Below, piece by piece: positions 17,691 to 26,484 of a DNA stretch of 64,000 nt (the stretch's first letter is position 1; every line of letters starts with the position of its first letter). Made by a program: the position numbers and the translations under genes. The notes beneath the pieces are model-generated. The model saw nothing but the letters and a program-made list of their open reading frames with translations. It searched no databases and had not been told where the DNA came from. This DNA comes from Phyllobacterium myrsinacearum (lineage in GTDB: Bacteria > Pseudomonadota > Alphaproteobacteria > Rhizobiales > Rhizobiaceae). The stretch covers positions 186,001 to 250,000 of the forward strand of contig NZ_PVBT01000005.1 of NCBI RefSeq assembly GCF_002980555.1. Reading direction: 5' to 3'.

Positions 17691-18220
17691 TGCGCGGTTC
17701 TTTCTTTCTTTGTGACTACGCGGGATCCGACAATCACGCGGGCAAGGCGCGAGGATTTTTCCGCGGGCATTTCATTCAGGATAACGCTGGAAACACGGGG
17801 ATTGAGCTTCAGCAGCAGCGCGGCGGCGGGCTCGTCGCCCATCAGCGCCATCTGCGCTGCAGCCGCATCCGGCCGCATCTTGGAAATGATGCCCACGAGC
17901 GAATCCTCAGCCTTGTCGACGAATTCGTCGCGCCGTTTCAGCCAGACTTCATATTCCTTGCGCTTGGCTTCCAGTTCCTGGATGCGGCTGTCGATATCGG
18001 CCCGCAACTGCTCCAGCTCGCGGGTCTGCATGGCATAGCGGGCATCGGCGGCCTTGTCGGTGATGTTGGTGCAATAACGGCCGATTTCCTGCCCGGTTTC
18101 ATCCTTGGGAGCCGCATCCTGCGCCATCGAAGCGGATGGCAGCAAGGACATCGCCAGCAGGAATAGAGCAGCCTTGCAGGACGCCGTCATGTTCCGTCCC
18201 ATGGTCATTGCAGCACTCAT
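17687..18220 (-). CDS. motE: MotE, chaperone-like motility protein
   Basis: A 177-residue secreted protein between flgI and flgH, the place motE occupies in Sinorhizobium, where it acts as the periplasmic chaperone of MotC. A signal peptide ends near SASMA (about residue 32). A coiled-coil segment follows (ELEQLRADIDSRIQELEAKRKEYEVWL, about 67-93). The C-terminal MgtE_N-like region contains KMRPDAAAAQMALMGDEPAAALLLKLNP. The first ATG overlaps the flgI stop by 4 nt. Internal ATGs at codons 5, 7 and 11 are alternatives. Confidence 0.85.
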   Translation of the reverse strand: MSAAMTMGRNMTASCKAALFLLAMSLLPSASMAQDAAPKDETGQEIGRYCTNITDKAADARYAMQTRELEQLRADIDSRIQELEAKRKEYEVWLKRRDEFVDKAEDSLVGIISKMRPDAAAAQMALMGDEPAAALLLKLNPRVSSVILNEMPAEKSSRLARVIVGSRVVTKKERTAQ

Positions 18221-19437
18221 TGGACCACCAGCTCCGCATGCAGCGCGCCCGCCGTCTTGATGCCCTGAAGGATGGCGATGATGCCCTGCGGCTTCACGCC
18301 GATCTGGTTGAGACCCTTCACCAGGCTTTCAAGGTCGGTTCCCCCCAGCACGCCGATCTTGGAGGTCTGCTGGACCTGGATATTGGTGTTGGGCTCGACC
18401 GCCGTCACCCCGTCACTGAACGGTTCCGGCTGAATGATCGTCGGTGTCTCGGTGACCTTGACTGAAAGGGTGCCATGGCTGATGGCGACCCGTGATATCC
18501 GCACTTTCTCACCGATGACCACGGTCCCGGTGCGCTCATCGACGACGACGCGCGCCACTTCATCCGTCGGCACCGGCAGGCCTTCGATTTCCGCGAGAAA
18601 GCGCGCTGCGGTCATATCCTTCGGCTTGCGCAGACGGATCGACTTGGCGTCGCGCTCCTTGGCAACCGGCTGGTTGTAGCGGCGCTTGGCAAAGGCATTG
18701 ATCGTATCGGTGATGCGCACGACCGTGGTGAAATCCGGCTGCCGCAACTCGACCAGAAGTTCACCCTCCTGGCCGAAATTTCCGGAAACCTCTTTTTCGA
18801 CCAGAGCGCCGTTGGGAATGCGTCCGCTGGTTGGCACACCCTGTGTAAGGGTGGCGGCGTTGCCCGACGCCGTGAAACCGGACACGATCAGGTTGCCCTG
18901 TGCCGCCGCATAGACCTGCCCGTCGGCACCGGCGAGCGGCGTCATGACCAGCGTACCGCCGGAGAGCGACGTGGCGTCACCCAGCGATGAAACGGTGATA
19001 TCGATCCGCGAACCGCGCCCGGCAAAGGGCGGCAGATTGGCGGTGACGATGACGGCCGCGATATTCTTGGAACGCGAGGCGCCGGCCGGCGGGCTGATGC
19101 CGAGATTGTCGAGCATGGCGCGCATGGACTGCTCGGTAAAGGGCGCGTTGCGCAGGCTGTCGCCGGTTGAGTTCAACCCGACAACGAGACCATAGCCGAC
19201 CAGCTGGTTTTCGCGCACGCCCTGAATGGCGGCAATATCCTTGAGCCGGACGATGACCCCGCCTTCGCCGAACTGGGAAGCCGGCCCGCCCCAGCGTCCT
19301 TCGTCAGCTTCCTTCTGCCAGGCGGCCTGGGCCTGTGCAGGTGTCTTGTAACCCTTCTCCTTGGGCGACGATTCGCCCGCGTGCAGCGCGGACGTTGCAA
19401 GGAAGGCCAGAAGGGCAATCGCGATACGCCGCATCAT
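18217..19437 (-). CDS. flgI: FlgI, P-ring protein
   Basis: A 406-residue periplasmic protein that forms the P ring around the rod. It has a signal peptide of about 21 residues (MMRRIAIALLAFLATSALHAG), then the family core RLKDIAAIQGVRENQLVGYGLVVGLNSTGD and GSRIDITVSSLGDATSLSGGTLVMTPL. Somewhat longer than enteric FlgI, it has an N-terminal insertion of about 35 residues before the core. It overlaps flgA and motE by ATGA junctions. Confidence 0.95.
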   Translation of the reverse strand: MMRRIAIALLAFLATSALHAGESSPKEKGYKTPAQAQAAWQKEADEGRWGGPASQFGEGGVIVRLKDIAAIQGVRENQLVGYGLVVGLNSTGDSLRNAPFTEQSMRAMLDNLGISPPAGASRSKNIAAVIVTANLPPFAGRGSRIDITVSSLGDATSLSGGTLVMTPLAGADGQVYAAAQGNLIVSGFTASGNAATLTQGVPTSGRIPNGALVEKEVSGNFGQEGELLVELRQPDFTTVVRITDTINAFAKRRYNQPVAKERDAKSIRLRKPKDMTAARFLAEIEGLPVPTDEVARVVVDERTGTVVIGEKVRISRVAISHGTLSVKVTETPTIIQPEPFSDGVTAVEPNTNIQVQQTSKIGVLGGTDLESLVKGLNQIGVKPQGIIAILQGIKTAGALHAELVVQ

Positions 19438-19916
19438 TGCATGCCCACCTGTATGCGCCCGTCAGCAAGGATGGTGCCCGATACGGTGATACCGCTGTCG
19501 ATGTTGCGCACCTTGATGAAATCCCCGACGCGCCCGGCCTCCAGCGGCGTGCCGCGCGCCGTGATGACGAGAGCGCCGGCGTCATAGACCAGCACCGCCG
19601 GAACCCCGCGCTGCACCATGTCGGGTTCATTGACCGACGACAGGAGGATAGGCTGGCCCGGCAGCAATGTCCGGCGCGAGACCTTGCCGACCAGCTGATC
19701 GGGCGTGAGCACATACTGGGCGGCAGCGGAGGCGCGGATGGTAAAATACTTTTCCGTCAACCCGGCATTGCCGATGGTCTGGCCGGGATAGATGATCTGG
19801 GAAGGCACCAGGAACGCAATGCGCTCGGCACGGGCGGCAACGGAAAAGACCAGCGCGCACAGGCCGGCTGCCAGCACGCGCAGAGTCCAGTTCCCAATGA
19901 TCTTTGCCGCCGCCAT
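19434..19916 (-). CDS. flgA: FlgA, P-ring assembly chaperone
   Basis: A 160-residue periplasmic chaperone for FlgI. It has a signal peptide ending near VAARA (residue 30). The SAF-type C-terminal domain has VPAVLVYDAGALVITARGTPLEAGRVGDFIKVRNIDSG. The start overlaps nothing upstream, with an 8-nt gap to flgG, but its stop overlaps flgI, which fits coupled synthesis of chaperone and client. Confidence 0.93.
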   Translation of the reverse strand: MAAAKIIGNWTLRVLAAGLCALVFSVAARAERIAFLVPSQIIYPGQTIGNAGLTEKYFTIRASAAAQYVLTPDQLVGKVSRRTLLPGQPILLSSVNEPDMVQRGVPAVLVYDAGALVITARGTPLEAGRVGDFIKVRNIDSGITVSGTILADGRIQVGMQ

Positions 19917-19924
19917 GATCGTCC

Positions 19925-20713
19925 TCAGCGCAGGTTCTTCGACACGACCGATGCCATTTCATCGGCGGCCTGGATGACTTTCGAATTCATTTCATAGGCG
20001 CGCTGGGCCGTGATCAGGTCGGTGATTTCCTTGACCGGGTCCACGTTGGAGTTTTCCAGATAGGCCTGCTTCAGCGTACCGAAACCGGGATCGCCGGGAA
20101 CGCCGACAACCGGAGCGCCCGACGCATCGGTCTGCTTGTAGAGATTGTCGCCCAGCGGCTCGAGACCCGCTTCATTGGCAAAATTGGCAATGGTCAGCTG
20201 GCCGAGATTGACCATGGGCGTCTGGTCGGACAGTTTCGCAAATACCTGGCCGGAATCGGTGATCTTGACTTCGATGGCATTGGTCGGGACGACAATGTTG
20301 GGCTCGACCAGATTGCCGTTGAGTGTCACCAGCTGCCCTGTCGCATTGGTGTTGAACGCCCCGGCGCGGGTATAGAGAGTTTCACCGGCGGTGTTCTGGA
20401 TCTGGAACCAGCCGCGGCCCTTGAGGGCGACGTCGAACGGATTGCCCGTCTGGTTGAGACCGCCCTGAATATGGAGGTTGCGAACGGCCGATGTCTGCAC
20501 ACCGAGCCCGACCATCGCGCCCTCGGGAATGATGTTCTGGTTTGCCATGTTCGGCACACCGGCACTGCGCTCGGTCTGGTACAGCAAATCCGAGAACTCG
20601 GCCTTTGCGCGCTTGAACCCGGTCGTGTTGATGTTGGCGATGTTGTTGGCAATCACTTCCAGATTGAGCTGCTGGGCATTCATGCCTGTTGCAGCGATGG
20701 TGAGCGCTTTCAT
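19925..20713 (-). CDS. flgG: FlgG, distal rod protein
   Basis: A 262-residue rod protein. It has the N-terminal rod/hook signature [40 protein letters not shown] and the C-terminal helix [22 protein letters not shown]. This length and LYQTERSAG after the signature are standard for FlgG, which forms the part of the rod inside the P and L rings. It sits between fliE and flgA. Confidence 0.96.
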   Translation of the reverse strand: MKALTIAATGMNAQQLNLEVIANNIANINTTGFKRAKAEFSDLLYQTERSAGVPNMANQNIIPEGAMVGLGVQTSAVRNLHIQGGLNQTGNPFDVALKGRGWFQIQNTAGETLYTRAGAFNTNATGQLVTLNGNLVEPNIVVPTNAIEVKITDSGQVFAKLSDQTPMVNLGQLTIANFANEAGLEPLGDNLYKQTDASGAPVVGVPGDPGFGTLKQAYLENSNVDPVKEITDLITAQRAYEMNSKVIQAADEMASVVSKNLR

Positions 20714-20722
20714 TCTTTTTCC

Positions 20723-21040
20723 TTAAATCGGCATACGGCTGATTTCGAGATAGGCCTGGACGATCTTGTCGCGGATGGCGATCGCCGTCTGGAGCGATTT
20801 TTCCGCATCCATGACCGCATTGACGACGTCACGCGTCGGCACATCGCCGGTCATGCTCTTGAGCGAAACCGCTTCGGCATTCTGGAGCTTGCCGGTAACC
20901 TGCGACAGCACGCTGTCAAAGGAGGGCTGGCCGGTTGCCACTGCCGGAGAAGCGGCGCCGGGCATGGATGCCGGGTTGACGGTTTCCGACAGCTTGGAAA
21001 GAGCGTTGCGGGTGGAGACACTGAGGAGCTGGTCTATCAT
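20723..21040 (-). CDS. fliE: FliE, MS-ring/rod adaptor
   Basis: A 105-residue protein with the conserved FliE helix [46 protein letters not shown] at the C terminus. FliE links the MS ring to the proximal rod and is the first substrate exported. Its ATG overlaps the flgC stop by one base (TGATG), and it is followed closely by flgG. Confidence 0.95.
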   Translation of the reverse strand: MIDQLLSVSTRNALSKLSETVNPASMPGAASPAVATGQPSFDSVLSQVTGKLQNAEAVSLKSMTGDVPTRDVVNAVMDAEKSLQTAIAIRDKIVQAYLEISRMPI

Positions 21041-21459
21041 CAGGAATTCCTTAAGAGATCGACGGTCATGGCAATCAGTTCACGTGCCTGCTTGACCACC
21101 TGGAGATTGGCTTCGTAGGAGCGGTTGGCTTCGCGCATGTCCGCCATTTCGACGACCATGTTCACATTCGGATATTTGACCATGCCCTTGGTGTTGGCGG
21201 CCGGGTGGCTTGGATCATATTCTTCGGTAAAGGCGGAAACGTCATGCCCGACTTCGGCGATGCGCACGGTCTCGACGCCGCTGCTGCGGTCAAGCTCGGT
21301 GGCAAAGGAGACGGTCTTGCGGCGATAGGGATCGCTGCCCGCCGTCTTGCCGGTCGACTGGGCATTGGCCAGGTTCTCCGAAACGATGCGCAGGCGGGTC
21401 GACTGGGCGTTGAGGCCGGAAGCGGCAACCTTGAGTGCGGCCTGGAGCGGATCTGACAT
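21040..21459 (-). CDS. flgC: FlgC, proximal rod protein
   Basis: A 139-residue rod subunit. The N-terminal part has the rod signature [25 protein letters not shown], and the C-terminal part has the FlgC-typical [29 protein letters not shown]. It follows flgB by 5 nt in the rod operon. Confidence 0.96.
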   Translation of the reverse strand: MSDPLQAALKVAASGLNAQSTRLRIVSENLANAQSTGKTAGSDPYRRKTVSFATELDRSSGVETVRIAEVGHDVSAFTEEYDPSHPAANTKGMVKYPNVNMVVEMADMREANRSYEANLQVVKQARELIAMTVDLLRNS

Positions 21460-21464
21460 CGGTT

Positions 21465-21845
21465 TCAGCCCTTTACTGCGGAGAGCATCATGCGGTGAAA
21501 GGCCTTCACGATGCTGGTGTTGAGCGCGAACTGGCGATTGATCTCGCCGGACTTGACCATTTCGGCTTCGAGACTGACCGTGTTCTTCGAATGATTCTGT
21601 TCCGTTACTTCGTTCTTGCGCAGGGCGGTGGCGGCGATGCCGGATGCATTGATTTCAAGGTGTTTCGCATTTGTCGCCGCCATGGTCAGCTGCGTCTGCT
21701 GCAGCACGTCCTTGAACGGTTCCACGTCCCGCGCCTTGAAACCCGGCGTATTGGCATTGGCGACATTGCCGGAAACCGCGGCCTGCCTGACGGACAGCCA
21801 CTCGGCCTGACGTGATGCCAATTCGAACAGATGAATCCCCTGCAT
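21465..21845 (-). CDS. flgB: FlgB, proximal rod protein
   Basis: A 126-residue rod subunit. The start is [21 protein letters not shown]. An extension of 13 codons is open but unlikely. The signature [20 protein letters not shown] is at about 24-43, and the C-terminal half has [19 protein letters not shown]. It is the first gene of the flgB-to-fliP operon, with a flagellar box 54-70 nt upstream. Confidence 0.94.
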   Translation of the reverse strand: MQGIHLFELASRQAEWLSVRQAAVSGNVANANTPGFKARDVEPFKDVLQQTQLTMAATNAKHLEINASGIAATALRKNEVTEQNHSKNTVSLEAEMVKSGEINRQFALNTSIVKAFHRMMLSAVKG

Positions 21846-21898
21846 GTGCCTGCCTCGCGTCCCGGACCAATCAATGGAGATCACTCTATGCGGTCAAT

Positions 21899-21915
21899 CT
21901 TGCGTGAGACTTGCG
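21899..21915 (-). promoter_or_regulatory. Flagellar box upstream of flgB
   Basis: On the minus strand the site reads CGCAAGTCTCACGCAAG: two GCAAG units 11 bp apart, as in the motA site. It ends 54 nt before the flgB start. It is the only clear regulatory element in the 115-nt gap between flgB and the next gene. Confidence 0.6.
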
Positions 21916-21960
21916 GCACGGACAGCCACGGAACTTATGCGCCGGCCACGAGGCATTTGA

Positions 21961-22536
21961 TCAGTTTGTCCGGCTGATCACTTCGCCGTCGGATGTCTTG
22001 ATCTGCCACGAACCATTGCCATTGCCGCGCTCTATCGCCACCAGCGTGCTTCCATCCGGCAGGGGCGATCCCTTTTCGACAAACCAGTAGCCGGTATTGT
22101 CTTCGATCATCACCAGACCGCCGACCACTTCGCGCACCAGGAACACCGGCTTGTCAGGAAAAGGCTGTTTGCTGGCGGCGTTGATCCCGGCGAGCCGGTC
22201 GCCGGTGAGCGCCGAGGTGGTTGCCGTGGTCATGAGGTCCAGTTCGCCGCTTTTGGTTTTCGACAGCGAAACCTCGGTTCCGTTGTTCTTGCGCACGACC
22301 TTCTGATTTGTCCGGTCCAGGGGATCGCGGACGGTTTTACCGGTCGCTTCCGGCTTGGGCCGCGCTTCCCAGATGTCGTAATACATCACGAAGGGCAGGA
22401 TGGCGCAGATGGTTGCAAGGACAAATCCCGCGCCCTTGATATAGCCGTCGAAACGCTTGTCACGCTGGCGGGGCACGGGAATCTCCGCTGCCGGATCGCT
22501 TTCAGGCGCCAGGCCCGTGGTCTTCTGTTTGGTCAT
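21961..22536 (-). CDS. Conserved single-pass membrane protein of the flagellar cluster, unknown function
   Basis: A 191-residue protein that I do not recognise as a named flagellar component. It has a charged N terminus of about 33 residues, one membrane helix (GAGFVLATICAILPFVMYY, about 35-53), and an extracytoplasmic domain of about 135 residues rich in Thr, Gly and Asp with VFLVREVVGGLVMIEDNTGYWFVEKGS. Its start overlaps the fliI stop by 4 nt, so it is translated with the export ATPase. A basal-body or export accessory role is inferred from context only. Confidence 0.8.
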   Translation of the reverse strand: MTKQKTTGLAPESDPAAEIPVPRQRDKRFDGYIKGAGFVLATICAILPFVMYYDIWEARPKPEATGKTVRDPLDRTNQKVVRKNNGTEVSLSKTKSGELDLMTTATTSALTGDRLAGINAASKQPFPDKPVFLVREVVGGLVMIEDNTGYWFVEKGSPLPDGSTLVAIERGNGNGSWQIKTSDGEVISRTN

Positions 22537-23909
22537 GCCCCCTCCTTTGGCCGAAGTGCCGCCGCCAGATCGCTGTAGGGATCGAGCGAAAGCGGCGAGG
22601 CCGGTGTCTGCTGCATAGCGTCGTAAATGCGTGGAACCAGATGCACGGCCTGATCGAGCAGGGGATCGCCCCCCTCCTGATAGGCGCCGATCATGCGCAG
22701 GTCGCGCGTCTCCTCGAAACGAGCAATCAGCCCCCGCATGCTGGTGGCAAGTTTTGCCTGTTCCGGCGACCAGTTGTGCTGCGCCAGGCGTGAAATGGAC
22801 CCGAGAATATCCATGGCCGGGAAACGGCCCTGTGCGGCAATGCCGCGGTCAAGCACGATATGCCCGTCCAGCGTGCCGCGGATCGCATCGGAAACCGGAT
22901 CATTGTGATCGTCGCCATCGACCAGAACGGCATAGATGCCGGTGATCGTCCCGCTGTCCGACAATCCGGGCCCGGCGCGCTCAAGCAGGCGCGGCAACTG
23001 GCTGAACACGCTCGGCGGATAGCCGCGCGAGACCGGCGGTTCACCCGCGGCAATGGCGATTTCACGCGCCGCATGGGCAAAACGCGTCACGGAATCCACG
23101 ATCAGAAGAACATTGTCGCCCAGATCACGAAAATATTCGGCGATGGCCGTTGCCGTGTTGGGGGCGAGCCGGCGCATCATCGGGCTTTCATCGCCGGTCG
23201 ACACAACGGTGACGGTCTTGCCGAGCTTGCCGGCCATGGTGTCTTCGAGCATGTCGCGCACTTCGCGGCCGCGCTCGCCTGTCAGGGCCAGGACAACCGT
23301 GTCGAAATCCGTCGCCTTGGTCATCATGGCCAAGAGCGTGGATTTGCCGACGCCGGACCCGGCAAAGACGCCCATGCGCTGGCCGAAACACATCGGTGCA
23401 AAGACATCAACGACATTGACGCCGGTGCGCAGGCCGATTTCGACGCGGCTGCGGTTCATGGCGAGCGGAGCCGGGCAATCCACGGGCTTGGGGTTGTCGC
23501 CCGCAGTCAACAGGCCTTTGCCGTCGAGCGGCAGGCCAAGGGCATTGATGACCCGCCCCTTCCAGTCGGGTGCAGGCGCAATGCGGAACGGCCCCTCGGG
23601 GAAGACAGGCGTTCCAAGCGACGGCACGATTCGGTCATCGAACGGCTTAACCAGCACGCGCGACTGTTCGATCCGCACCACTTCGGCCGGATGCAGCTGG
23701 CCGCCGCTGCGGATGGTCACCATATCACCGAGCTGCGCCCGTTCCGAAATACCGCGCACGCCAATGGCGGAGCGCGACACCTCATTGACGTAACCGCCGA
23801 TGGCCACTGGCGCGGGCGCCGTCACGACCTGCGAGACAAGCCGCGCCAGCGCCTCGAGACTGCCCGTCCCGGTGCTCATTGTCGGCAGCGCTGCTTCAAG
23901 ATCCTGCAT
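22533..23909 (-). CDS. fliI: FliI, flagellar export ATPase
   Basis: A 458-residue F1-beta-like ATPase that drives flagellar protein export. The Walker A motif is GVFAGSGVGKSTLL (about residues 170-183), Walker B is NVLLIVDSVTRFAHA, and GYPPSVFSQLPRLLERAG is the family signature. Length is normal. An internal ATG at codon 11 is possible, but the first ATG is kept. It lies between flgF and a hypothetical membrane protein. FliJ is not seen. Confidence 0.96.
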   Translation of the reverse strand: MQDLEAALPTMSTGTGSLEALARLVSQVVTAPAPVAIGGYVNEVSRSAIGVRGISERAQLGDMVTIRSGGQLHPAEVVRIEQSRVLVKPFDDRIVPSLGTPVFPEGPFRIAPAPDWKGRVINALGLPLDGKGLLTAGDNPKPVDCPAPLAMNRSRVEIGLRTGVNVVDVFAPMCFGQRMGVFAGSGVGKSTLLAMMTKATDFDTVVLALTGERGREVRDMLEDTMAGKLGKTVTVVSTGDESPMMRRLAPNTATAIAEYFRDLGDNVLLIVDSVTRFAHAAREIAIAAGEPPVSRGYPPSVFSQLPRLLERAGPGLSDSGTITGIYAVLVDGDDHNDPVSDAIRGTLDGHIVLDRGIAAQGRFPAMDILGSISRLAQHNWSPEQAKLATSMRGLIARFEETRDLRMIGAYQEGGDPLLDQAVHLVPRIYDAMQQTPASPLSLDPYSDLAAALRPKEGA

Positions 23910-23940
23910 GCTTATCCGGCCGGGTCAGAGAGACGGTGCA

Positions 23941-24663
23941 TCAGGTCTTCGATCCGAGTGTCTTGATGGCTTCGGAAAAAGTGCCCTCATTGCCGCGCAG
24001 CAGCGCATCGACCCGTTCGAAGGCACGGGTAACACTCATGAGCCGGGTCATTTCGCTGATCGCGTCGACGTTTGATCCTTCGATGGCGCCCTGCACAACG
24101 CCCGCATGCGGATTGTCGATGGTCGGCTGCGCGGCGACACTCGGAATAACAGCCGAATTGTCGAAATAGGTCAGCTTGGCATTGGGACTGATCGTGAACA
24201 GGCCGATGGAGCCCAGCTGGCGCTTGTTCTGATAGATCGCGCCGTCGGCCGAGATCTCCGGCGGACCGGCGTTGGGATCAATGACCAGGGGCTGCCCGCC
24301 CGCATCCAGGATAGGATATCCCTTGACTGAGCGCAGCTCACCCGCCGACGTCATCTGCATGCGGCCGTCACGGGTATAGACCTGCCCGGCCGGTGTCTGC
24401 AGCGAAAACCACACGTCGCCCTTCGCGGCGATATCCAGGGGGTTGCCAGTCTGGCTGATCGGGCCCGCTTCCGTCTTGATATAGCTCTGACCGGCCGAAA
24501 CGAAGCTGGAATCTTCGGCCGCCTTCGACACCATGGTTTCAAATTTCATGCCCGTGGCGCGAAAGCCCGGCGTCGACATGTTCGCCACATTATGCGCCAA
24601 AGCGTCGAGACGGCGCTCCAGCGATATCTGCGAGGACAGGCCGACATAGATCGAGTTTTCCAT
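23941..24663 (-). CDS. flgF: FlgF, proximal rod protein
   Basis: A 240-residue rod protein. The N terminus is [41 protein letters not shown], and the C-terminal helix EMTRLMSVTRAFERVDALL matches the family. It is separated from the other rod genes and sits between the DUF1217 gene (one-base overlap) and fliI, as in other rhizobia. Confidence 0.94.
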   Translation of the reverse strand: MENSIYVGLSSQISLERRLDALAHNVANMSTPGFRATGMKFETMVSKAAEDSSFVSAGQSYIKTEAGPISQTGNPLDIAAKGDVWFSLQTPAGQVYTRDGRMQMTSAGELRSVKGYPILDAGGQPLVIDPNAGPPEISADGAIYQNKRQLGSIGLFTISPNAKLTYFDNSAVIPSVAAQPTIDNPHAGVVQGAIEGSNVDAISEMTRLMSVTRAFERVDALLRGNEGTFSEAIKTLGSKT

Positions 24664-25442
24664 CAGCGGCCACCCAGCTTGAATGACTGCAGGGTCATCA
24701 GGATGCTTTGCGAGATACCGACTGGCGTGTCGCCGCCAATCAGCAGCGAGGGAATGGCGGAAGCGGTCGAGGGATTGTTCATTTCATACATCGCGGTAAA
24801 CCGGGTGAGGAGTTTTTCGAGCTTCACCGGGTCCTTCAGGGATTTCAGGTCGAGCTTGTCGGTGACCATCTTGGCCTGCCGGTCGATATCCATGTTCGAC
24901 GTCTGCGCCGGAATGGAAAAGGTCGTCTGGAACACCTTGAGCAAGGCCTTGTCGCCAAGGATTTCATAGGCATTGGTGATCGTGGGCGCCTTGCGGGCAA
25001 AATAGAGCGCAAGCCGCACGCCTTCATTGTCCTGCCCGGCTTCCTGCTCCAGCGTCTGGCGCGCATATTTGTCCGTCACCGGCTTGAGCACGGCCGGCTG
25101 GCTCGTCGCCTTGTCGCCAAGCTTGGCAAAATCGAAGGTGGTGGCAAACTCCATGTAGCGCTTGTCCGTCAGCTTGCTGGCAAAGCTGTCCTTGCCGGTG
25201 CCCTCGGTGAGGACCTTGCGGATAAAGGCCTTGGCGAAAGCCATGTCCTCCAGGCCGACGGCCTTCAGGGCATATTTGTACAGCCGGTCATTCTTCATGA
25301 AGTCGTCAATGGTTTTCACCTTGCCGATATTCTTCAGATAATAGTCCGTGTCGCGCTGGACGGCCGGTTCCTGCGCCACCCTTGTCAGCGAACGTGTCAG
25401 ATTCGAAGAGATCAGTTTGTAGCTGGTCATCGTGTTGATCAT
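24663..25442 (-). CDS. DUF1217 flagellar protein
   Basis: A 259-residue DUF1217-family protein, found in alphaproteobacterial flagellar clusters. Its exact role is not established to my knowledge. It is largely helical, with [35 protein letters not shown] near the N terminus. The start at [11 protein letters not shown] is preferred because GGGAG lies about ten bases before it and the flagellar box then falls at the usual distance (45-55 nt). A start four codons later is also possible. It heads the unit with flgF, fliI and the unknown membrane protein and is divergent from motA. Confidence 0.88.
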   Translation of the reverse strand: MINTMTSYKLISSNLTRSLTRVAQEPAVQRDTDYYLKNIGKVKTIDDFMKNDRLYKYALKAVGLEDMAFAKAFIRKVLTEGTGKDSFASKLTDKRYMEFATTFDFAKLGDKATSQPAVLKPVTDKYARQTLEQEAGQDNEGVRLALYFARKAPTITNAYEILGDKALLKVFQTTFSIPAQTSNMDIDRQAKMVTDKLDLKSLKDPVKLEKLLTRFTAMYEMNNPSTASAIPSLLIGGDTPVGISQSILMTLQSFKLGGR

Positions 25443-25486
25443 GGCAATGGCACTCCCAAGGCTTTCGCCTATCTGTGCCAAAGCAA

Positions 25487-25497
25487 GCTTGCCTGAA
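25487..25497 (-). promoter_or_regulatory. Flagellar box upstream of DUF1217-flgF
   Basis: On the minus strand the site reads TTCAGGCAAGC, followed by TTGC. It lies 45 nt before the DUF1217 start in the 161-nt divergent region with motA. It is the weakest match to the consensus (one core mismatch) but keeps spacing and orientation. Confidence 0.5.
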
Positions 25498-25539
25498 GCT
25501 GTCCGCGCAATTCCAGCCAAGGCTCCCCTGCTTCCATCT

Positions 25540-25556
25540 GCAAGGTTCACGCAAGC
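25540..25556 (+). promoter_or_regulatory. Flagellar box upstream of motA
   Basis: GCAAGGTTCACGCAAGC contains two GCAAG units 11 bp apart and the core TTCACGCAAGC (25546-25556), identical to the flgE core. It ends 47 nt before the motA TTG start, and its orientation follows motA. Confidence 0.65.
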
Positions 25557-25603
25557 CGCACTTGCTAGGACCGGCTGGCTGGCAATATTTGCAGGAGAGT
25601 GCT

Positions 25604-26476
25604 TTGGGTATCCTTGTTGGACTTGTTGTAACGATGGGATGTCTCCTTGGCGGCTTCATTGCCATGGGCGGGCATGTCAGTGTCCTCATGCAGCCGTGGG
25701 AATTCGTCATCATCGGCGGCTCGGCGCTCGGCACATTCCTGGTTGCCAATCCTTTCTCGGCAGTCAAGGATACCGGACGCGCCTGCATGGAAGCCTTCAC
25801 CAACAAGGTCCCCAAGCAGCGTGATTATCTCGATGTGCTCGGCGTGCTCTACGCCCTGATGCGGGAACTGCGCGCCAAATCGCGCAACGAGGTGGAAGTC
25901 CACATCGACAATCCCAATGAATCGGCGATTTTCCAGGCCTTTCCGAGCGTCCTGAAGAACCATGACCTGACACAGTTCATCTGCGACTACTGCCGCCTGA
26001 TCATTATCGGCAACGCCCGCTCGCACGAAATCGAAGCGCTGATGGACGAGGAAATCCACACGATCTCCCGCGACAAGCTGAAGCCATACCATGCCATGGT
26101 GGCCATTTCGGAAGGTTTGCCGGCACTCGGCATCGTTGCTGCGGTGCTCGGCGTGATCAAGGCCATGGGCGCGCTGAATGAATCGCCCGAGGTGCTGGGC
26201 CATCTGATCGGCGCCGCGCTGGTCGGCACCTTCGCCGGCATCTTTCTGTCCTACGGCGTGGTCGGCCCGATTGCCACCAAGATCAAAACGACGCGCGAAA
26301 AGCAGAACCGTCTTTACATGATCGTCAAGCAGACGCTGCTTGCCTACATGAACGGCGCCCTGCCGCAGATCGCCCTCGAATATGGACGCAAGACGATTTC
26401 GGCCTATGATCGTCCGTCCATCGACGTGGTCGAGCAGGAAACCATCTCCACCGTTCCGATGCAGCAAGCGGCATAG
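25604..26476 (+). CDS. motA: MotA, proton-channel stator protein
   Basis: A 290-residue stator protein that forms the proton channel with MotB. The start is an uncommon TTG: GGAGAG lies just before it, and the resulting N terminus, [23 protein letters not shown], matches rhizobial MotA. In-frame sequence upstream does not. Four membrane helices are visible, with the cytoplasmic loop between helices 2 and 3 and the conserved [17 protein letters not shown] near helix 3. It opens the motA-fliM-hypothetical-fliN-fliG-flhB operon, apart from motB. Confidence 0.94.
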   Translation: MGILVGLVVTMGCLLGGFIAMGGHVSVLMQPWEFVIIGGSALGTFLVANPFSAVKDTGRACMEAFTNKVPKQRDYLDVLGVLYALMRELRAKSRNEVEVHIDNPNESAIFQAFPSVLKNHDLTQFICDYCRLIIIGNARSHEIEALMDEEIHTISRDKLKPYHAMVAISEGLPALGIVAAVLGVIKAMGALNESPEVLGHLIGAALVGTFAGIFLSYGVVGPIATKIKTTREKQNRLYMIVKQTLLAYMNGALPQIALEYGRKTISAYDRPSIDVVEQETISTVPMQQAA

Positions 26477-26484
26477 GCTGAACA

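Noticed and set aside
22860-23966. Long plus-strand frame
   Set aside because: Antisense to fliI, whose Walker motifs are on the minus strand.
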